Shown here one piece after another: positions 35,717 through 44,661 of a stretch of 64,000 bases of DNA. Origin of the DNA: Caballeronia fortuita. Lineage in GTDB: Bacteria; Pseudomonadota; Gammaproteobacteria; Burkholderiales; Burkholderiaceae. The DNA lies in contig NZ_FCNX02000002.1 of assembly GCF_001544835.2 (NCBI RefSeq), forward strand, positions 1-64,000, read 5' to 3'. Both the position numbers and the translations under genes were made by a program. Each line of letters begins with the position of its first letter. The first letter of the stretch is position 1. The notes below the pieces were generated by a model. That model worked only from the letters and a program-made list of their open reading frames with translations. It was not told the origin of the DNA and did not search any database.

Positions 35717-36351
35717 TCATTCATCCAACGTCGAAACGAACTGAACGATCTCCGCCGCCAATGCCGCCGGCTGCTCTTCCGGAATGTAATGTCCGCTGTT
35801 CGCGATGACCCCACCTCTCACATCCACGCCCAGCGGCTTGATTCGCTCGAAGAGATCCGGCGCACTGCCCACCTCGCCGCCCAGGGCCAGCACAGGCACT
35901 TCGATCTTTCGATCCATCAGCAATCGGTTCTGCTCCATGTCCTTCAACACCGCGCGATAGTATCCGAGCATGCCACGCATGCCGCCCGGCATTGAGTAGA
36001 CGCGTTCGTATTCGTCGATGTCTTCCTTCGAGAACGTCGAGACATAGTTTGCCGTCTTGCCCCGAAAGAACCATTCGATCAGAATTCGCTCGCGGTCCTG
36101 CAGCAGGGCTTCAGGAAGATCGGGAATCGGATTGAAAAGGAAGTGCCAGTTGTGCCAGTTGTCCGGACCGAGTGTGATGGTTGGGCGCAAGGTCACGCCG
36201 GGAATGTTTCCGTCGAGCAGGACGAGACCGCGCAAATCTTTTGCGAAGTGGTGAGCGTAGGGATAAGCGGCCCACGCGCCGATATCGTGACCGACATACA
36301 CGTACCGCTTCTCATCCAGCGCCATCATGTCGCGTTGTAAGTTGCCGCCAT
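35717..36351 (-). pseudogene. Alpha/beta hydrolase (epoxide hydrolase/haloacid dehalogenase-like) with internal deletion
   Basis: The original start survives at 36351 (MAATYNA) and stops after eight codons. The body resumes in another frame near 36331 with DMMALDEKRYVYVGHDIGAW. It carries the nucleophile elbow G-H-D-I-G, the lid region and the late acid/His pair (NSGHYIPEEQP). About 80-100 residues, including the HGxP oxyanion loop, are missing between the two pieces. The gene is therefore inactive. Confidence 0.72.
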
Positions 36352-36353
36352 GA

Positions 36354-36431
36354 TCAGGCCTCCCTGTGCAGTCCGACAATGAGTTCGATCTCCACCGGCG
36401 CGCCATGCGGCAATGATCGGGCGGGCATTGG
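36354..36431 (-). pseudogene. C-terminal remnant of a RidA family gene
   Basis: Directly after the IclR stop, in the same frame, the sequence reads MPARSLPHGAPVEIELIVGL and ends at a TGA at 36354, three bases before the hydrolase ATG. The tail matches the end of Rid/YjgF proteins. The rest of the gene is gone, so a deletion joined the IclR gene to this stub. Confidence 0.5.
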
Positions 36432-37286
36432 CTATTCGATGCGCCGCCGCGTCGAGATGGCTGACGCGGTGGAGATTACGAGATCGGCGAAGCGCTTCTC
36501 ATCGCGGTCCGCGTGCCAGCGCGAACGCGCCACCGCGATGTTCACCGCGCCGATGCCGCGTCCATGCGCATTCGTGATGGCCGCCGCCGTAGAAATGTCA
36601 GACACGAAGTATTCGTCTTCCGTATGGGCGTAGCCCCGCGTGCGGATCTGCGCGATCCGCTCCCTGATCTTGCGCGGCTGATACACGGTCGAACCCGTAT
36701 AGGGGACCAGGTTCGTGCGTGCGAGGATATCGTCGATCTCGCCGTCGGCCAGCGTGGCGAGAATCGCGAGTCCGGGTGCCGTGCAGTATGCCGGCAGACG
36801 CGAGCCAACGATCACATGCGCGTTGAAAACGTTGCGGCTTACGATACGCAGGACGAAGACGATGTCGGTATCGTCAAGCACGGTGAGATTGGTCGCCTCC
36901 TCGGTCTCCGAACCGAGTTGCTGGAGATAAGGCGTGGCGCGGCTAACCAGGTCGTTCGAGGTCAGATAGTGATACGTGAAGTCCAGCAGCCGCGGCGACA
37001 GTTCGTACTTGCGGCTGTCGGGATCCTTGAAGAGATAGCCGAGCGCCGCGAGCGTATAGGCAAAGCGCTGCGTCGCGCTCATGTCGAAGCCCGTCAGCGC
37101 GGCAATTTCGGAGAGCGAGAGCTGGCGCTTGCTGCCGTCGAAGGCGGTGAGCACTTTCATCGCCTTCTCGACCGACTGCACATACAGCGAAGACGCGCTC
37201 GGGTCCGCCGCCTCGCCGCGCGCCTTCGCTGCGGAGCTCTTGCGCTTGCGCGGCACTTTGGGCTCTTCGATCATCACGTTGTTCAT
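36432..37286 (-). CDS. IclR family transcriptional regulator
   Basis: A 284-residue regulator. A Lys/Arg-rich tail leads into the winged helix (about 35-100; SLSEIAALTGFDMSATQRFAY). The IclR effector domain follows (about 115-280; TNLTVLDDTDIVFVLRI, LPAYCTAPGLAILA, TRGYAHTEDEYF). It lies downstream of the CoA ligase on the same strand but has its own upstream region. That region contains a motif shared with the promoter of the enoyl-CoA hydratase gene, so it probably controls both. Confidence 0.93.
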   Translation of the reverse strand: MNNVMIEEPKVPRKRKSSAAKARGEAADPSASSLYVQSVEKAMKVLTAFDGSKRQLSLSEIAALTGFDMSATQRFAYTLAALGYLFKDPDSRKYELSPRLLDFTYHYLTSNDLVSRATPYLQQLGSETEEATNLTVLDDTDIVFVLRIVSRNVFNAHVIVGSRLPAYCTAPGLAILATLADGEIDDILARTNLVPYTGSTVYQPRKIRERIAQIRTRGYAHTEDEYFVSDISTAAAITNAHGRGIGAVNIAVARSRWHADRDEKRFADLVISTASAISTRRRIE

Positions 37287-37306
37287 CGTTTTCGATTGTC
37301 GACGAA

Positions 37307-37317
37307 TTATCGCATAG
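37307..37317 (-). promoter_or_regulatory. Candidate IclR operator, copy 1
   Basis: CTATGCGATAA on the minus strand, 20 bp upstream of the IclR start, is identical to an 11-mer next to the start of the enoyl-CoA hydratase at 43651. Exact sharing between a regulator and the head of its neighbouring operon suggests a common operator. Confidence 0.45.
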
Positions 37318-37355
37318 CCCTAACACGCTATCTTTAGGCGATATTCATGGCGCCA

Positions 37356-38897
37356 TCATGCCTGCGCCTTCTCGAGCCGGTCCCATGCATCGTCGGTGTT
37401 GCGCGGCAGGAGATGCTTCTTGATCCGCTCGCTGGCCGTCAGTTCGAAGCCCTCCACCGCGCGGTAATAGCGCGGCAACTGAAAGCTTGCCAGGCGCTCG
37501 CGCGCCCACGCGTGCATGCTTTCCCAGTCCACTGGCGCATCCTTGAACTGCACGTTGAGCAGGATGTCCTGCTCGCCGATCGGTGATGCCACGCCAATCG
37601 CCGCGCTCAGGCGCACGGCCGGATGCGCGGCGAAGATCCGTTCGATCTCCCATGCCGACACATTCTCGCCACGCACCCGCATGCTGTCCGTCTGCCGGCC
37701 GATGAAGTAGAGATCGCCATCGGCGTCGCGGCGCGCGCGGTCGCCGGTATGCAGCTTGCCGTTGCGCAGCGTGGAAGCTGTCGCTTCGGGATTCTTGAGA
37801 TAGGTCGGCAGGAAGGTGCCGTCCACCTTGCTCGACAGCACGATCTCCCCCGCTTCGCCCTCTTTTACCGGCTGCGCATGTTCATCCAGCAATTCGATAT
37901 CGATCCACGGCAACGCGCGGCCGATTGACCCTGGCTTGCCCGTGGCATTGGCGGTGGCGAAGCTCGAACATTCCGTCATGCCGTAGCACTCGCGCAGCCG
38001 TATCTTGAGTCGGTCCTGAATGGGTTCCCATGCTGCGGCGCTCACGCCCGCGCCCCAGGCGACGCGCAACGTGTGCGCATTGGGCTGGGCATCGAGCGGC
38101 AGTTGCATCAGGATGTCGAGCACGCCGCCGAGATAATGCAGTTGCGTCGCGCCCGCGCGTTCCACCTGCGACCAGAACTGCGAGGCCGAGAAGCGCGGCA
38201 CCGCATGCAGGGTGATCATGTCGAGGAACGGCAGCAGCAGCATCTGCGCACCGCCGATGTGGCACAGCGGCTCCCAGAGGAACAGCCGGTCGCCCTCGCG
38301 CACGTCCGCGACGCGCAATGCCGCCTCGCTTGCAATGCGCATCATCCGCTGCGTAAAGACGACGCCCTTCGGCGCGCCCGTCGTGCCCGACGTATAAATG
38401 ATGCACAGCGGATCGTGAATGCCAATGGCCGGCGTGGTGAACGCGGTGGCGTCATCGCGCGGATCGAAGGCAGGCAGACGCACGCGCTGCGACTCGCCGC
38501 AATCGATGTTTGCGGTTACCGCATCGAATTCGTCTTCGATGATGAAGCGCTTCGGCTCGGCGTGGCGCAACAGGTATTCGAGGCCCGCCGCGCGCAGCTT
38601 CGTGTTCACCGGCACCCATACCAGGCCGCTCAGCATCAGCGCATAGATGAGGTGAACGTGTTCCGCGCTGTTGCCCAGCATGACGGCGACGCGGTCGCCG
38701 GGCACGAGGCCTTCGTGTGCGAACCAGCGCTGCAATTGCGCGACGCGCCGCATGACGTCGCCGCAGGTGATGGCGTGACCGTCGAAGTCCGCGACGATGC
38801 GCGCGGGGTCGCGGCGCAGTCCTGCCGCGAGGAGGGGAACGCAGTCGAGTTCGTCGTCCGCGTGGCGATGGGCAAAGTATTCCGGGTAGCGATGCAT
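37356..38897 (-). CDS. AMP-dependent acyl-CoA synthetase (CaiC-like)
   Basis: A 513-residue adenylate-forming ligase. The ATP motif IIYTSGTTGAPKGV is near residue 168, GMTEC near 315, and the hinge/CoA region TGDRARRDADGDLYFIGRQ near 405; the C-terminal Lys region is ERIKKHLLP. It activates a carboxylic acid to its CoA thioester. It resembles crotonobetaine/carnitine-CoA ligases more than aromatic ligases. Last gene of the operon that begins with enoyl-CoA hydratase, so the imported acid is presumably activated here and then hydrated. Confidence 0.92.
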   Translation of the reverse strand: MHRYPEYFAHRHADDELDCVPLLAAGLRRDPARIVADFDGHAITCGDVMRRVAQLQRWFAHEGLVPGDRVAVMLGNSAEHVHLIYALMLSGLVWVPVNTKLRAAGLEYLLRHAEPKRFIIEDEFDAVTANIDCGESQRVRLPAFDPRDDATAFTTPAIGIHDPLCIIYTSGTTGAPKGVVFTQRMMRIASEAALRVADVREGDRLFLWEPLCHIGGAQMLLLPFLDMITLHAVPRFSASQFWSQVERAGATQLHYLGGVLDILMQLPLDAQPNAHTLRVAWGAGVSAAAWEPIQDRLKIRLRECYGMTECSSFATANATGKPGSIGRALPWIDIELLDEHAQPVKEGEAGEIVLSSKVDGTFLPTYLKNPEATASTLRNGKLHTGDRARRDADGDLYFIGRQTDSMRVRGENVSAWEIERIFAAHPAVRLSAAIGVASPIGEQDILLNVQFKDAPVDWESMHAWARERLASFQLPRYYRAVEGFELTASERIKKHLLPRNTDDAWDRLEKAQA

Positions 38898-38924
38898 GGT
38901 TCAACCGATTTGAGAGCCCGATGT

Positions 38925-40706
38925 TCAGCGCGCACGGCGCTTGAGCCAGGAGGAAACCGCGACGACGAGCGCGATCAGGATGATGAGCGTGGTGGAAACG
39001 GCAGCGAGCGTCGGCGTGATCGCGAGCTGGATGTCGTCCCACATTTGTTTCGGCAAGGTCGAATTGATGCCGCCGCTCACGAAGATGGCGATGGTCAGAT
39101 CGTCGAAGGAGACGAGGAACGCGAACAGGAACGCTGCCGTCACGCTCGCCATCAGCAGGGGCAGGACAATCGACGTGATGCGCCGCAGCGGCGAAGCGCC
39201 CATGACGCGTGCGGCATCGTCCAGACGCCAGTCGAAACGCTGGAAGCCCGCAGCGAGCGTAACGACCACATAGGGAATCGCCAGCACCGTGTGGCCGATG
39301 ACGAGGCCCAGGTTCGTGCCCGTCAGGCCGAAGCGCCCGAACAGATACAGCAGCCCGACGGCCACGACGATGCGCGGCACGATCAGCGGTGCGACCAGCA
39401 GCGCGAACAAGGGCTTGCTGGCGCGACGCGGCATGCGCGTCATGGCGAGCGTGGCGCCGAAGCCGAGCAGCAGCGAGAGCACCGCCGTGCCGAAGCCCAC
39501 TTCGAAGGACCGGATCACCGCGCTGTGCCACACCGGCGAGTCCATGAAGGTGCCGAACCACTTCATGCTGAAGAGCTTCGGCGGAAAGCCGATGTAATCG
39601 CTCTTCGTGAACGCGTACGGCATCACCGAGAGCACCGGCAGGACCAGCAGCGCCATGATGATGCACGTGTACAGTCCGAGCGGACTGACTGCGCGCGCCA
39701 CCGGCTCGGCAAGCGCACGGCGTCGCATCATGAAGGGCGCGCACACGCGGCCCGCCGTCATCAGTAACGCCAGCCTGAGCCCCGCCGCGCGGGAACCGCG
39801 CGTCTTCTCGCTGATCTCGCCGGTCAGCGAGGTCAGGCCTACCATGCGGTCATAGACGAAGAAGATGAAGATCGAGCAGATGAGCAGCACCGTGGACAGC
39901 GCGCCCGCGAAGCGCATGTCGAACAGTTCAAGCACCGACGAGATCACGAGTTGCGCGATCATCGTTTCCTTTGGCGAGCCGAGCAGCGCGGGCACGATGA
40001 AGAAGCCGAGACTGGAGATGAACACCAGCAGTCCGGCTGCGGCCACGCCCGGCGACGACAGCGGCAGGAACACCGTGAAAAAACTGGTGCTGCGTTCCGC
40101 GCCGAGCGTCTCCGCCGCTTGTGCAAGGCGGTCGTCGATGCCGCGCATCACGGGCAGCATGGTCATCACGGCGAGCGGAAGCATCGAATGCACCATGCCG
40201 ATGAGCACGCCCGTCAGCGATGGAATCGTGCCCGTGGTTTCGCGCACGAGGCCGAGCGAAAGCGCGATGGTCGACAGCACGCCGGTATTCGAGAGCAGCA
40301 GCATCCATGCATAGGTCTTGACGAGGTAGCTCGTCCAGAACGGCAGCATGATCCACAGCAGCCAGCGTTCGCGCACGCGCTCGGACAGGCGGCTCAGCAT
40401 GTACGCGACCGGATAGCCGAGCAGGATGGAGAGCGCCGCGGTCAGGAACGAGATGGCGAAGGTGATCCACAACACTTTCGCATAGACCGGCGTGCGCGCG
40501 ATGCGCTCGAACTGGGCGAAGCCAAACTGGCCGTCGGCGCTGACAAGACCGCCTTGCAGGATCTCGCCCACCGGCACGATGAAAAACACCAGCAGGAAAA
40601 GCAGCGTAGGCACGACCGGCAGGAAGCGGACGCAGCGCGCCAGCGCGACGGACCAGCCGTGGCGCGCGCCTTCATGCTCGCGCTGGGCATGTAGTGCAAG
40701 AGTCAT
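38925..40706 (-). CDS. Fused ABC transporter permease (PotB-PotC type)
   Basis: A 593-residue membrane protein made of two permease halves, normally separate PotB and PotC. Half 1 (about 25-300) has the coupling loop AQAAETLGAERSTSFFTVFLP; half 2 (about 345-590) has DDAARVMGASPLRRITSIVLP. A basic linker of some 40 residues joins them. No frameshift is involved: the frame is continuous and starts 9 bp after the ATPase gene. With the PotA- and PotD-like neighbours it forms a complete importer. Confidence 0.92.
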   Translation of the reverse strand: MTLALHAQREHEGARHGWSVALARCVRFLPVVPTLLFLLVFFIVPVGEILQGGLVSADGQFGFAQFERIARTPVYAKVLWITFAISFLTAALSILLGYPVAYMLSRLSERVRERWLLWIMLPFWTSYLVKTYAWMLLLSNTGVLSTIALSLGLVRETTGTIPSLTGVLIGMVHSMLPLAVMTMLPVMRGIDDRLAQAAETLGAERSTSFFTVFLPLSSPGVAAAGLLVFISSLGFFIVPALLGSPKETMIAQLVISSVLELFDMRFAGALSTVLLICSIFIFFVYDRMVGLTSLTGEISEKTRGSRAAGLRLALLMTAGRVCAPFMMRRRALAEPVARAVSPLGLYTCIIMALLVLPVLSVMPYAFTKSDYIGFPPKLFSMKWFGTFMDSPVWHSAVIRSFEVGFGTAVLSLLLGFGATLAMTRMPRRASKPLFALLVAPLIVPRIVVAVGLLYLFGRFGLTGTNLGLVIGHTVLAIPYVVVTLAAGFQRFDWRLDDAARVMGASPLRRITSIVLPLLMASVTAAFLFAFLVSFDDLTIAIFVSGGINSTLPKQMWDDIQLAITPTLAAVSTTLIILIALVVAVSSWLKRRAR

Positions 40707-40715
40707 GACGATTCC

Positions 40716-41777
40716 TCAGGCGTGCAGCAAGGTGGTGCGATACGGGTCCCACGTCAGCCCCACCTTGTCGCCGATACGCGGCGACAGGCTGCGCTCGCAA
40801 CGCACGGTGAGTTCGCTGCCGTCGCTCATCGCGAGCTGCACGCGCGTGTCGCTGCCGAAGAACACGACATCCGAAATCGTGCCGTCGACATAGCCACCCT
40901 GTGGTTCGACGAGACGCGGTGCCTCGGGCCTCACCAGCAACGTATGACGCGCGGCAGGCGCGATCGACGCGCCCAGCGGCAGCGGAATGCGGCCGCCCGC
41001 CGCCAGCAGGATGGGTTCGCCGCTGGTGCCACTGGTGCTATCGAGTTCGCCTTCGAGCAGGTTCGAATGGCCGATGAAGCCGGCCGCGAAACGCGTCGCA
41101 GGCCGGTCGTAGAGATCCGCAGGCGTACCCACCTGTTCGATGCGCGCCTGATTCATCAGGCAGATGCGATCGGACAGGGTCAACGCTTCGTCCTGGTCGT
41201 GCGTGACATAGACAAAGGTCGCGCCCAGCTCCTTGTGCAGGCGACGGATCTCGGACTGCATGTGCTCGCGCAGTTTCTTGTCGAGCGCGCCGAGCGGCTC
41301 GTCGAGCAGAATCACCGAGGGCCGGTAAGCAAAGCAGCGTGCCAGCGCGATGCGCTGCTGCTGCCCGCCCGACAGTTCCTTCGGAAAGCGCTTCGCGTAT
41401 TCGCTCATGCGGACCATCGCGAGGGCATCGTCCACGGCCGCGCGCACCTCTTCGCGCGACTTGCGGCGCATGCGCAGACCATAGGCGACGTTGTCCCACA
41501 CGCTCATGTGCGGAAACAGCGCATAACTCTGAAACACCATGCCGATGCCGCGCTTACCCGGCTCCACATGGGTGACGTCGCGTCCATCGATCTCGATGCG
41601 CCCCGCGCTCGGCGCAACGAGCCCGGAGATCATCTGCAGAAGCGTGGTCTTGCCCGAACCCGAGGGACCGAGCAGCGTCAGAAATTCGCCCGCCTGCACG
41701 GCGAGATCCGTCGGTTCCAGCGCAACCGCCTCGCCATAGCGCTTGGCGATGCCGATCGCCTCGAGTTTCGAGCTCAT
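40716..41777 (-). CDS. ABC transporter ATP-binding protein, PotA type
   Basis: A 353-residue ATPase. Walker A is GPSGSGKT near 37, the Q-loop region MVFQSYALFPHMSV follows, signature LSGGQQQR is near 137 and Walker B ILLDEPLGALD near 157. A TOBE domain occupies the C-terminal third. Typical of polyamine, iron or small-organic-ion importers. Gaps of about 10 bp on both sides show cotranscription with the permease and binding-protein genes. Confidence 0.95.
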   Translation of the reverse strand: MSSKLEAIGIAKRYGEAVALEPTDLAVQAGEFLTLLGPSGSGKTTLLQMISGLVAPSAGRIEIDGRDVTHVEPGKRGIGMVFQSYALFPHMSVWDNVAYGLRMRRKSREEVRAAVDDALAMVRMSEYAKRFPKELSGGQQQRIALARCFAYRPSVILLDEPLGALDKKLREHMQSEIRRLHKELGATFVYVTHDQDEALTLSDRICLMNQARIEQVGTPADLYDRPATRFAAGFIGHSNLLEGELDSTSGTSGEPILLAAGGRIPLPLGASIAPAARHTLLVRPEAPRLVEPQGGYVDGTISDVVFFGSDTRVQLAMSDGSELTVRCERSLSPRIGDKVGLTWDPYRTTLLHA

Positions 41778-41787
41778 GATGTCGTCC

Positions 41788-42849
41788 TCAGGAGAGGATC
41801 CACGAATTGAAGCGCTCGGTGACCTTCTGCCGATTCTCCTCCCACCATTGAGGGCTCGGCAGCTTCATGTCCTTGATGTTGTCCGGGGCCGTCGGCAGCA
41901 GCGTCGCGCGCTCCTTCGTGATGCTCTCGAACGACTTCTTGTTGGTCGGACCATACGCCAGCGTGCGCGTGAGCAGCGCCTGACGTTTCGCGTCGGCGCA
42001 GAACTTGACGAACTGCTTCGCGGCATCGGCGCGCGGCGTGCCCTTCGGAATGCCCCAGCCTTCGATCGAATACAACCCCTGATTCCACACGATCTGCACC
42101 GGCGCGCCGCCGTCCTTCGCTGCCTGCGCGCGGCCGTTCCAGGTCGATATCATGTCGACGTCGCCGCTCTGGATCGCCTGCATCGCCTGTGCGCCCGAGG
42201 TCCACCAGATGTTGATGTGCGGCTTGATCTTGTCGAGGCTCTTGAACGCGCGGTCCACGTCGAGCGGATAGAGCTTGTCGAGCGGCACGCCGTCAGCGAG
42301 CAGCGCCTGTTCGAGCGTGTCGAGCGGGCTGCGGCGCAGGCAGCGGCGGCCCGGAAACTTCTTCACGTCCCAGAAGTCGGCCCACGACTTCGGCCCATTG
42401 TCCTTGAACTTGTCCGTGCGATAGGCGAGCACTGTCGAGTACACGTCGACGCCCAGCCAGTTTGGCGTGATCGCCTCCGGCATGACGTCGGGATAGTCGC
42501 TCGCCTTCAGGCCGATGGGTTCGAGCAAGCCTTTCGATTCGAGATAGGGAATGTCGGCGGACAGCGTCAGCGTGGTCACATCCCACACGTAGTTCTTGGT
42601 CTGCACCATTGCCGCGAACTGCGCGACCGGTTGCGATTCGCGCGCGACGCTCACCACCTTGATGCCCGTCGCTTTCTCAAAGGGATCGTAGAAGGCCTCT
42701 CGATACGCCGTCGTGTAAGGACCGCCCGGGTCCGAGACGACGATCTGCTTGCTCTGCGCACGCGCCGCCAGCGGCATGGCGCCGGCGACGGCCAGCGCGC
42801 CCGCGCCGTGAAGAATCCGGCGTCGCGCCGGGTTGAATGCTTGGGTCAT
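41788..42849 (-). CDS. ABC transporter substrate-binding protein, PotD type
   Basis: A 353-residue periplasmic protein with a probable twin-arginine leader (PARRRILHGAGALAVAGAMP) cleaved around AARAQ. The mature part (IVVSDPGGPYTTAYREAFYDPF; WGIPKGTPRADAAKQFVKF) is a family-1/PotD fold. Twin-arginine export is unusual but known in this subgroup. The ligand is probably a charged organic acid or quaternary amine, given the CoA ligase and hydratase in the operon. Confidence 0.93.
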   Translation of the reverse strand: MTQAFNPARRRILHGAGALAVAGAMPLAARAQSKQIVVSDPGGPYTTAYREAFYDPFEKATGIKVVSVARESQPVAQFAAMVQTKNYVWDVTTLTLSADIPYLESKGLLEPIGLKASDYPDVMPEAITPNWLGVDVYSTVLAYRTDKFKDNGPKSWADFWDVKKFPGRRCLRRSPLDTLEQALLADGVPLDKLYPLDVDRAFKSLDKIKPHINIWWTSGAQAMQAIQSGDVDMISTWNGRAQAAKDGGAPVQIVWNQGLYSIEGWGIPKGTPRADAAKQFVKFCADAKRQALLTRTLAYGPTNKKSFESITKERATLLPTAPDNIKDMKLPSPQWWEENRQKVTERFNSWILS

Positions 42850-42889
42850 GACTCAGGTCTCCCGCACTGGGTAGGTGAATGAAGAGTGC

Positions 42890-43651
42890 TTACTTGGCGC
42901 GCTTTTTGAAAAACTCTTCCATCATGCGTGCGGGTTCACCGGAGTCGTAGGCTTCGCGCTGAATGCGCATGCCCGCCTCGATGCAATCCACGAAACCCGG
43001 CTCGGTCATCTCGCGGAAACGCTGCTTGTCCAGGCGCATGGCGACGGGCGGCTTCGCGGCGAGTTCGGTTGCGATCTCCAGCGCCTTTTCGAAGACCTTG
43101 CTCTCATCGACGAGGTGATGAATCAGCCCGATGCGATGGCACTCGTCCGCGTCCATCAGACGTCCAGTGAGCGTCAACTCGATGGTGCGCGACATGCCGA
43201 GCATCGAATTCATGATCCAGGGGCCGGTCGTGCTGGCGATGCCCGCGTTGATTTCCGGCTGACCCATGCGCACGCCCGGATGACCCACACGGATGTCGCC
43301 GAGCAGCGCGACCTGGAACGCCGAGCCGGCCGCCGTGCCGTTGAGCGCCATCACGAGCGGCTTGGAGAGGTTGCGCAGCGCCGCGTAATAAAGCTGCCAT
43401 TCCTTGACCCATGCGACCGCGCGTTCGCCGTCGAAGTCATGCGCTTCCGAAAGATCCTGTCCCGCCGAGAACGCACGATCGCCCGCCCCCGTCATGATGA
43501 TCGCCGCGACTTCGTCGTCGGCATTGAAGCGGTCCAGCGCCTCGATGATCTGGTTGCGCATCGGCGTGGTCCACGCATTCAGGCGTTCAGGACGATTCAG
43601 CGTAATGACCGCCACGCGGCCGTGGTTCGAGAACAAGACGTCTTCGCTCAT
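42890..43651 (-). CDS. Enoyl-CoA hydratase/isomerase family protein
   Basis: A 253-residue crotonase-fold enzyme with the oxyanion-hole segments AFSAGQDLSE near 62 and LNGTAAGSAFQVALLGDIRV near 105. The expected Glu region is GQPEINAGIASTTGP near 130. It is the first gene of the operon and sits directly behind the shared CTATGCGATAA motif. Together with the CoA ligase it suggests hydration or isomerisation of an enoyl-CoA from the imported acid, like CaiD, but the substrate is not certain. Confidence 0.92.
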   Translation of the reverse strand: MSEDVLFSNHGRVAVITLNRPERLNAWTTPMRNQIIEALDRFNADDEVAAIIMTGAGDRAFSAGQDLSEAHDFDGERAVAWVKEWQLYYAALRNLSKPLVMALNGTAAGSAFQVALLGDIRVGHPGVRMGQPEINAGIASTTGPWIMNSMLGMSRTIELTLTGRLMDADECHRIGLIHHLVDESKVFEKALEIATELAAKPPVAMRLDKQRFREMTEPGFVDCIEAGMRIQREAYDSGEPARMMEEFFKKRAK

Positions 43652-43654
43652 TTC

Positions 43655-43665
43655 TTATCGCATAG
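43655..43665 (-). promoter_or_regulatory. Candidate IclR operator, copy 2
   Basis: CTATGCGATAA lies on the minus strand 3 bp before the enoyl-CoA hydratase ATG, embedded in the imperfect dyad ATCAC-TAT-GCGAT. It matches exactly the motif upstream of the IclR gene. The short distance to the ATG means it would overlap the ribosome binding region or the transcription start. Confidence 0.45.
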
Positions 43666-43698
43666 TGATAGTTAATGGTGGAATTTAATATAGGACTG

Positions 43699-43938
43699 TC
43701 AAAATTGTGTTGCAAGCGGGTTTACGAGAGTTCGTTGCGACTCGGCAGGAAAAACTGCAGGGAAATGAAAAAAGTTACCGTGCCAGAAGGCGACGAGGTC
43801 TTGAGAATGCGGGTTCCACTCGACCCGACGCGTTCGCTTTAGTTGAACATCGAGTTCGCGAAGACGGCGCTTCAGGGCGCCCTGCTGTTCAACGCGTTGC
43901 TTCGCGCGTCGGATGGCTTCGTCGAAGGAGCTCAGCAT
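43699..43938 (-). CDS. Hypothetical small protein, doubtful
   Basis: A 79-residue frame starting MLSSFDEAIRRAKQRVEQQG with a charged helical N-terminal half and an aromatic-rich end (FWHGNFFHFPAVFPAE). Composition is protein-like, but no family is recognised. It starts exactly where the IS21 fragment begins on the other strand, so it may be a truncated gene cut by that insertion or rearrangement. Confidence 0.3.
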   Translation of the reverse strand: MLSSFDEAIRRAKQRVEQQGALKRRLRELDVQLKRTRRVEWNPHSQDLVAFWHGNFFHFPAVFPAESQRTLVNPLATQF

Positions 43939-44071
43939 GCCGATCCTGGCCCGCGATGGCGGCGTCGACATCGAGCCGCACGTGTTCGTTGCCGTGCTCG
44001 GCGCGTCGAATTACACGTTCGCGTGCGCGACGCGCACCGAGACGATGGCGGACTGGACTGGTAACCGATGA
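43937..44071 (+). mobile_element. IS21-family transposase (istA) fragment
   Basis: A 44-codon piece reading PHVFVAVLGASNYTFACATR then TETMADW matches the catalytic-core region of IS21 IstA proteins. It is cut on both sides and ends in a stop just after the homology, so it is an inactive scrap. Confidence 0.6.
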
Positions 44072-44111
44072 GCGCCGACCTGGCAGGACGGCTGTGGCGT
44101 CTTGCCCGCAT

Positions 44112-44661
44112 CCAATGCCACGCGAACGCCCGCGCCGTCGCGTGTCGGTTCATCGGCCGCGTCCCATCGCCGGCGCAGGGGCACAGCGCGACTGGGCGTA
44201 CGGCTTCATATTCGATGCGTGCGCCCGATGGTCAGCACGGGAGAGTCTGACCGTGATCGATGAGTACTCGCGTGAATGGCTGGCCATTGACGTGGCCTGA
44301 TCGCTTCGATCGGGGGCGCGAGAACGAAGTGCTGTCCCAACTGATCAGGGCTCATGGTGCTCCTTGCTACCTACGCTCCGACAACGGTCCGGAGTTCGTC
44401 TGGCGGGGTATCCTAAAGTGGGCTACGCACAACGGCATGAACATGGCGCTCAGCGATTCCGGCATGCCGTGACAGGACGGCGCGGAAGAAAGGTTTAACG
44501 GCGAGTTCCGGGATGAACGTCTTGGCTTTGAGTGGTTTGGAACCCGCCCGGAAGGGAACGTCGTGATCAAGCCGTGGAGGCGCGCTAAAATGCCATCCGG
44601 CCGCATTGAGCCGGCATATCTTGACGCCCGACAAGTACAAGCATCGATTCTGATCAACTGA
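44112..44661 (+). mobile_element. IS3-family transposase (orfB) remnant, multiply broken
   Basis: Integrase-core text is readable in pieces: DWAYGFIFDACARWSARESL and DEYSREWLAIDV up to a stop at 44300. After a frame change come HGAPCYLRSDNGPEFVWRGI and a TGA at 44470 where the family has Trp. Then, still in that frame, come ERFNGEFRDERLGFEWF to the stop at 44661. The DDE residues are split between frames. No terminal inverted repeats were found, so the element cannot move. Confidence 0.75.

Noticed and set aside
38073..39767. Long open frame on the plus strand (564 codons)
   Set aside because: Antisense to the CoA ligase and fused permease; composition dominated by Arg, Asp, Gln and His.
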